A stretch of DNA of 5,717 bases, taken from NCBI GenBank assembly GCA_947505915.1, contig CANNNH010000109.1:1-5717 (forward strand). The letters are read 5' to 3'. The position numbers and the translations under genes are program-made. Positions 1 through 5,717 of this stretch are shown here, in pieces. The notes beneath the pieces are model-generated. The model did not search any database. It worked only from the letters and a program-made list of their open reading frames with translations, and had not been told where the DNA came from. Positions within the stretch are counted from its first letter, which is position 1. Each line of letters starts with the position of its first letter. This stretch comes from Comamonadaceae bacterium. Its GTDB lineage: Bacteria; Pseudomonadota; Gammaproteobacteria; Burkholderiales; Burkholderiaceae.

Positions 1-132
1 CCAAGACATGGCTTGGGTCATGGGTTGAAGCCACAGGCCAAAGCCGTGGCGAATGCCCATGGAAAGGGTTAACAAAATGGCGCTGCAAATGAGCATTTGC
101 CGCATATCAAGCAGGGGTCGGGATGTGTTCAT
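1..132 (-). CDS. MFS transporter, N-terminal fragment (runs off left edge)
   Basis: Read on the minus strand from the ATG at 132, this gives 44 codons with no stop up to the window edge. The peptide starts MNTSRPLLDMRQ. It continues into a hydrophobic stretch (about residues 13-26) and then the block GIRHGFGLWLQPM (residues 26-38). A first transmembrane helix ending in a G-[IV]-RHGFG-L-[FW]-LQPM-type segment is typical of a group of 12-helix major facilitator superfamily transporters (oxalate/formate antiporter-like or uncharacterised MFS). Such proteins sit in the inner membrane and move small solutes by proton or solute coupling. The substrate cannot be told from 44 residues. The ATG at 132 was chosen because it precedes the helix with a short polar N-terminus. 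Met10 and Met13 are possible later starts. No Shine-Dalgarno sequence lies upstream, but a TACAGT box lies 7 bases before the ATG. The gene is divergent from parE, with 73 bases between the two starts. Confidence 0.75.
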   Translation of the reverse strand, partial: MNTSRPLLDMRQMLICSAILLTLSMGIRHGFGLWLQPMTQAMSW

Positions 133-139
133 GCACAGC

Positions 140-145
140 ACTGTA
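140..145 (-). promoter_or_regulatory. Possible -10 box for the divergent MFS gene
   Basis: On the minus strand this reads TACAGT, which matches the TATAAT consensus at 4 of 6 positions. It ends 7 bases before the ATG at 132. If used, transcription would start at or within a base or two of the A of the start codon, giving a leaderless or nearly leaderless mRNA. This fits the absence of a Shine-Dalgarno sequence. I find no convincing -35 hexamer at 16-18 bases spacing, so the call is weak. Confidence 0.3.
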
Positions 146-191
146 GCCAATTCCGTCTGGGCTCGCTGTGTAGGACAAAGGTGGGCCTGCC

Positions 192-197
192 TACAAT
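192..197 (+). promoter_or_regulatory. Probable -10 box of the parE promoter
   Basis: TACAAT matches the sigma-70 -10 consensus at 5 of 6 positions. It is followed by only 8 bases (CGCGCCCC) before the parE ATG at 206. A start site 6-8 bases after the box would fall at about 204-206, so the transcript would carry a leader of 0-2 bases. There is no purine-rich ribosome binding site before the ATG, which agrees with leaderless translation. A -35 element is poor: TGTAGG stands at 17 bases spacing, and AGGACA lies nearer at 14. A TG pair lies one base further upstream than in a true extended -10 promoter. The position and quality of the box also support ATG 206 over an in-frame ATG far upstream. 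Confidence 0.6.
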
Positions 198-205
198 CGC
201 GCCCC

Positions 206-2173
206 ATGGCAAGCAAACAACCCGAATATTCCGAAGGCTCGATCCGCGTCTTGAAAGGCTTGGAGCCGGTCAAGCAGCGCCCGGGCATGTACACCCGCAC
301 CGACAACCCCTTGCACATCATCCAAGAGGTGATCGACAACGCCGCAGATGAAGCGCTGGCAGGGCACGGCAAAAAAATCACGGTGCAACTGCACAGCGAT
401 GGCTCGGTGAGCATCGAAGACGATGGGCGCGGCATTCCCTTTGGCATGCACCCCGAAGAAAAAGCGCCCGTCATTGAATTGGTGTTCACGCGACTGCACG
501 CCGGTGGCAAGTTCGACAAGGGCAAGGGCGGCGCTTACAGCTTTTCAGGCGGCTTGCATGGTGTGGGTGTGAGCGTGACCAATGCCTTGGCCAAGCGCAT
601 GGAAGTCACCTCTTACCGCGAAGGCCAAGTGGCAAACCTTGTGTTTTCTGGTGGCGATGTGGTGGAAAAACTGAAACTCCGCAAAACCGAAGCAGGCGAG
701 CGCCGCCAAGGCACGGTGGTGCGGGTCTGGCCGGATGCCAAGTATTTCGAGTCGCCCAACCTGCCTTTGCAAGAGTTGATTCACCTCTTGCGCAGCAAAG
801 CGGTGTTGATGCCGGGCGTGAGCGTCACCTTGGCGCAAGAAAAAGCCAAAGACAGCCAGACTTGGCTTTACAAAGGGGGCCTGAGCGACTATTTGACGCA
901 AACCCTGAGCCACGACCCCTTCATCCCCTTGTTCGAGAGCGAGGGCTTTGCCGACGAAGGCCACGAAACTTTTGCCGAAGGCGAGGGCGCGGCGTGGTGC
1001 TTGGCCTTCACCGAAGACGGCTCGCCCGTTCGCGAAAGCTATGTCAACCTGATTCCCACCAGCGCGGGTGGCACCCACGAGAGCGGTTTGCGCGATGGCC
1101 TGTTCAACGCGGTGAAAAGCTTCATCGACTTGCACGCTTTGTTGCCCAAGGGCGTGAAGTTGCTGCCCGAGGATGTGTTTGCCCGTGCCAGTTTCATCTT
1201 GAGCGCCAAGGTGCTGGACCCGCAGTTTCAAGGGCAGATTAAAGAGCGGCTCAATTCTCGTGACGCGGTGCGTTTGGTGTCGAGCTTTGTCAAACCCGCT
1301 TTGGACTTGTGGCTCAACGAACATGTGGAGTTCGGTAAAAAGCTCGCCGAGTTGGTCATCCGTGCCGCGCAGTTGCGCCAAAAAGCCGGCCAAAAAGTGG
1401 AGAAGCGCAAAGGCTCGGGCGTGGCGGTGTTGCCTGGCAAGCTGACCGATTGCGAAAGCCGCGACTTGGCGCACAACGAAATCTTTTTGGTCGAGGGCGA
1501 CAGCGCGGGTGGCAGCGCCAAGATGGGCCGCGACAAAGAAAGCCAAGCCATCCTGCCCCTGCGTGGCAAGGTGCTCAACACCTGGGAGGTCGAGCGCGAC
1601 CGCTTGTTTGCCAACAACGAGGTGCACGACATTGCTGTGGCAATTGGCGTGGACCCGCATGGCCCCAACGACGAACCCGACCTGAGCGGCTTGCGCTATG
1701 GCAAGGTGTGTATCTTGAGCGACGCGGATGTGGACGGCTCGCACATCCAAGTGCTGCTGCTGACCTTGTTCTTCAGGCACTTCCCCAAGCTCATCGAAAC
1801 TGGCCATGTGTATGTGGCGCGACCTCCGCTTTTCAGGGTGGATGTGCCGGCTCGTGGCAAAAAACCAGCGAGCAAAGCCTATGCGCTTGACGAAGGCGAG
1901 CTGACAGCCATCCTCGACAAAAGCGCCAAAGAAGGTGTGCCGCGTGAGAAATGCAGCATCTCCCGCTTCAAAGGTTTGGGCGAGATGAATGCCGAGCAGT
2001 TGTGGGACACCACCTTGAACCCCGACACACGCCGCTTGTTGCCGGTGCAACTGGGCGTGTTGGACTTTGCCCAAACCGAAGGCATGATCACCCAGTTGAT
2101 GGGCAAGGGCGAGGCCGCAGCGCGGCGTGAACTGATGGAGTTGCATGGTGACGCCATTGAAATTGATGTTTGA
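206..2173 (+). CDS. parE: DNA topoisomerase IV subunit B (ParE)
   Basis: ATPase and metal-binding subunit of topoisomerase IV, the cytoplasmic type IIA enzyme that unlinks daughter chromosomes and relaxes supercoils. The product is 655 residues (E. coli ParE about 630). The N-terminal GHKL ATPase domain shows catalytic Glu41 and Mg-binding Asn45 in [11 protein letters not shown], the EDDGRGIP motif (71-78) and the ATP lid with GGKF (100-103) and GGLHGVG (115-121). A transducer domain follows, with SYVNLIPT and the ATP-contacting Lys346 in a QIK loop. The Toprim domain has EGDSAGGSA (Glu430) and DADVDGSH (Asp506, Asp508, Asp510), plus PLRGKVLN (451-458) and RFKGLGEMN (587-595). The tail [12 protein letters not shown] is type IIA typical. 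The lack of the large Toprim insert of proteobacterial GyrB, and the parC partner directly downstream, favour ParE over GyrB. The frame stays open upstream to an ATG at 53, but that extension overlaps the divergent gene and adds unrelated sequence. ATG 206 follows the -10 box, has no Shine-Dalgarno sequence, and begins [20 protein letters not shown], the expected family start. Confidence 0.97.
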   Translation: MASKQPEYSEGSIRVLKGLEPVKQRPGMYTRTDNPLHIIQEVIDNAADEALAGHGKKITVQLHSDGSVSIEDDGRGIPFGMHPEEKAPVIELVFTRLHAGGKFDKGKGGAYSFSGGLHGVGVSVTNALAKRMEVTSYREGQVANLVFSGGDVVEKLKLRKTEAGERRQGTVVRVWPDAKYFESPNLPLQELIHLLRSKAVLMPGVSVTLAQEKAKDSQTWLYKGGLSDYLTQTLSHDPFIPLFESEGFADEGHETFAEGEGAAWCLAFTEDGSPVRESYVNLIPTSAGGTHESGLRDGLFNAVKSFIDLHALLPKGVKLLPEDVFARASFILSAKVLDPQFQGQIKERLNSRDAVRLVSSFVKPALDLWLNEHVEFGKKLAELVIRAAQLRQKAGQKVEKRKGSGVAVLPGKLTDCESRDLAHNEIFLVEGDSAGGSAKMGRDKESQAILPLRGKVLNTWEVERDRLFANNEVHDIAVAIGVDPHGPNDEPDLSGLRYGKVCILSDADVDGSHIQVLLLTLFFRHFPKLIETGHVYVARPPLFRVDVPARGKKPASKAYALDEGELTAILDKSAKEGVPREKCSISRFKGLGEMNAEQLWDTTLNPDTRRLLPVQLGVLDFAQTEGMITQLMGKGEAAARRELMELHGDAIEIDV

Positions 2174-2178
2174 ACCTT

Positions 2179-4533
<2,355 letters not shown>

Positions 4534-4553
4534 AGCTAACTTGTCTCTTAATT

Positions 4554-4558
4554 GAAAG
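4554..4558 (+). promoter_or_regulatory. Ribosome binding site deciding the adaptor start
   Basis: GAAAG is a moderate Shine-Dalgarno match, 6 bases before the ATG at 4565 and only 3 bases before the in-frame GTG at 4562. The spacing favours ATG 4565. The 31-base gap around it (4534-4564) is AT-rich. It contains no hairpin with a T tract and no credible -35/-10 pair: TTGTCT at 4541 has no partner at the right distance. Confidence 0.5.
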
Positions 4559-4564
4559 AATGTG

Positions 4565-5689
4565 ATGCGTATTCAAAGTTTGGCGCTTGGCTGTGTTTTC
4601 AGCTTGTTTGTCATTGTGGGTCTGAAGACTGTCTATGCCCAAAGTACCGCACCCAAGGCTGAACCCAGACCAGCGCTGACGGTGACTGTCACCCGTGGGC
4701 AAACCCAAAACTTATCTCAACGCGTCAGCGCCAACGGCACCGTAGCCGCTTGGCAAGAGGCAAGCATTGGTGCGGAAATTGGCGGTTTGCGCCTGACAGA
4801 GGTGCGGGTCAACGTGGGCGACCAAGTCAAGGCTGGTCAAGTGCTGGCGGTGTTTGCCGCTGACAATGTGCTGGCTGAAATCAACCAAGCCAAGGCAGCC
4901 ATGAATGAAGCCAAGGCGGTGGCCGCAGAAGCCCAAGCCAACGCGGATCGCGCCCGAGCTTTGCAGCCCAGTGGCGTCATCAGTGCCCAGCAGTTCAACC
5001 AAAGCCTGACAGCAGAAGCCACCGCCAAAGCCCGTGTCGAGTCTGCTCAAGCCTTGATGGCGGTGCATGAGTTGCGTTTGCGTCAAACCCAAGTGAAGGC
5101 GCCTGACAGCGGCGTCATTTCAAGCCGCAGCGCCAGTGTGGGTGCGGTAGTGGGTTTGGGCACCGAGTTGTTTCGACAAATTCGCGGTAACCGTTTGGAG
5201 TGGCGTGCGGACATGGTGTCGTCCGAGTTATTCCAAATCAAGGCTGGCCAAAAGGTGAATATCCTAGCCGCCGCTGGTGGCACTGTCACCGGCACAGTAC
5301 GCATGGTGGCGCCTACCGTGGACGGGCAAAACCGCACCGGCACGGTGTATGTCGATTTACCCCCCAACGCCATGTTGTCGCTCAAGCCCGGCATGTATGC
5401 GCGGGGTGATTTCGAGTTTGGATCCTCATCTGCGGCACTGGTTCCCCAACAGTCAGTCGTGATTCGCGATGGCTTTTCGCAAATCTTTGTGGTGCAAGCC
5501 GATCAACGGGTCAAGCTATATAAAGTCAATTTAGGGCGACGCCAAGGCGAGTGGCTGGAGGTCATTTCTGGACTCCCCGCTGAGGCCAATGTGGTCGTGC
5601 GAGGTGCTGGGTTTTTGACCGCGGGAGACTTGGTCAAAGTAGTGGCTGAAACCCCTGCCACTGGTAACCCAACTGCTGCCAAGCCATGA
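4565..5689 (+). CDS. RND efflux pump periplasmic adaptor (membrane fusion protein, HlyD/AcrA family)
   Basis: Periplasmic link between an RND inner-membrane pump and an outer-membrane channel. The product is 374 residues, within the usual 350-400 range. The N-terminus MRIQSLALGCVFSLFVIVGL looks like a Sec signal peptide, with probable cleavage after VYA (residue 25). The first half of the lipoyl-like domain is about 64-100 (ASIGAEIGGLR, then VNVGDQVKAGQVLAVF). An Ala/Glu/Lys-rich alpha-hairpin follows at about 101-172, with its turn near LQPSGVISAQQ. The second lipoyl half includes VKAPDSGVISSR (177-188) and GAVVGLGTELF. A beta-barrel domain begins near NRLEWRADM and includes LKPGMYARGDF. The membrane-proximal domain includes ALVPQQSVV and a VVVRGAGFL segment. 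It starts 31 bases after parC and overlaps the permease gene by 4 bases (ATGA), a classic adaptor-permease pair. The substrate class (drugs, solvents or metals) cannot be read from the adaptor. No gene symbol is given because many paralogues share this architecture. Confidence 0.93.
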   Translation: MRIQSLALGCVFSLFVIVGLKTVYAQSTAPKAEPRPALTVTVTRGQTQNLSQRVSANGTVAAWQEASIGAEIGGLRLTEVRVNVGDQVKAGQVLAVFAADNVLAEINQAKAAMNEAKAVAAEAQANADRARALQPSGVISAQQFNQSLTAEATAKARVESAQALMAVHELRLRQTQVKAPDSGVISSRSASVGAVVGLGTELFRQIRGNRLEWRADMVSSELFQIKAGQKVNILAAAGGTVTGTVRMVAPTVDGQNRTGTVYVDLPPNAMLSLKPGMYARGDFEFGSSSAALVPQQSVVIRDGFSQIFVVQADQRVKLYKVNLGRRQGEWLEVISGLPAEANVVVRGAGFLTAGDLVKVVAETPATGNPTAAKP

Positions 5690-5717
5690 ACGTTTCCGCT
5701 TGGTCTATTCGCAACCC
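5686..5717 (+). CDS. RND efflux pump inner-membrane permease, N-terminal fragment (runs off right edge)
   Basis: The ATG at 5686 overlaps the adaptor stop codon as ATGA. Only 10 complete codons and two bases of the next fit in the window; they read MNVSAWSIRN and then probably Pro. The pattern [FI/V]-SAWSIRNP at the extreme N-terminus is characteristic of RND permeases of the AcrB/HAE or related type, where it forms the cytoplasmic amphipathic segment just before the first transmembrane helix. Together with the adaptor upstream this makes the identification firm for so short a fragment. No Shine-Dalgarno sequence precedes it, so translation is probably coupled to the adaptor through the overlap. 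The subfamily and substrate cannot be told here. Confidence 0.8.
   Translation, partial: MNVSAWSIRN

Noticed and set aside
53..205. In-frame N-terminal extension of ParE by 51 codons from the ATG at 53.
   Set aside because: The extension lies antisense to the divergent MFS gene, contains the parE -10 box, and encodes nothing resembling ParE. The protein family begins at about the ATG at 206.
1450..1890. A 146-codon plus-strand frame inside parE, and similar ones at 862-1242 and 3345-3695.
   Set aside because: These are out-of-frame shadows of parE and parC. They are Arg/Gln/His-rich with no domain and no supporting ribosome binding site.
545..2146. A 533-codon open frame on the minus strand inside parE.
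   Set aside because: It is antisense to a fully conserved parE and arises from strong G/C preference at third codon positions, which suppresses stops on the opposite strand. The protein is His/Gln/Ala-rich low-complexity sequence with no recognisable domain.
4565..4594. Possible lipoprotein signal (LALGC, Cys10) at the start of the efflux adaptor.
   Set aside because: The Cys comes before most of the hydrophobic segment and the residues before it (Ala-Leu-Gly) do not fit the lipobox well. A Sec signal peptide cut after VYA at residue 25 fits better.
5517..5525. TATATAAAG resembling a -10 element inside the adaptor gene.
   Set aside because: There is no -35-like sequence at the right spacing, and it encodes a plausible LYKV strand of the membrane-proximal domain. 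It is most likely just an AT-rich coding patch.

Overview
The window reads as a piece of chromosome from a GC-rich betaproteobacterium, most likely order Burkholderiales (Comamonadaceae-like). This rests on the character of the ParE and ParC proteins (for example DGQKPVQRR in ParC and the GKGG-type ATP lid in ParE), on strong G/C preference at third codon positions, and on a TACAAT -10 box placed directly before an ATG, a promoter style I associate with this group. No database search was possible, so the taxonomic call is an inference.

Layout: bases 1-132 (minus strand) hold the first 44 codons of a divergent MFS transporter that runs off the left edge. Bases 133-205 are a short divergent promoter region. 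From 206 onward everything is on the plus strand: parE (topoisomerase IV subunit B, 206-2173), parC (topoisomerase IV subunit A, 2179-4533), a periplasmic adaptor of an RND efflux pump (4565-5689), and the first 10 complete codons of the RND inner-membrane permease (from 5686), which runs off the right edge. Coding density is very high: the gaps are 73, 5 and 31 bases, and the last pair overlaps by 4 bases. No stretch over 300 bases lacks a gene.

Functionally, ParE (ATPase and Toprim subunit) and ParC (DNA-cleaving tyrosine and C-terminal pinwheel subunit) form the heterotetramer that decatenates daughter chromosomes. All catalytic residues I looked for are present in both, so both look functional. 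The adaptor and permease form two parts of a tripartite envelope efflux system. The adaptor follows parC by 31 bases on the same strand with no visible terminator or good promoter between them, so read-through from the topoisomerase genes is possible.

I see no tRNA, rRNA, CRISPR array, insertion sequence or long repeat. I also see no undescribed system. The points worth a second look are modest: apparently leaderless starts on both sides of the divergent promoter, the linkage of the topoisomerase IV genes to an efflux operon, a Thr-to-Ile change in the ParE ATP-sensing loop, and two Cys-Cys pairs in the ParC C-terminal domain.
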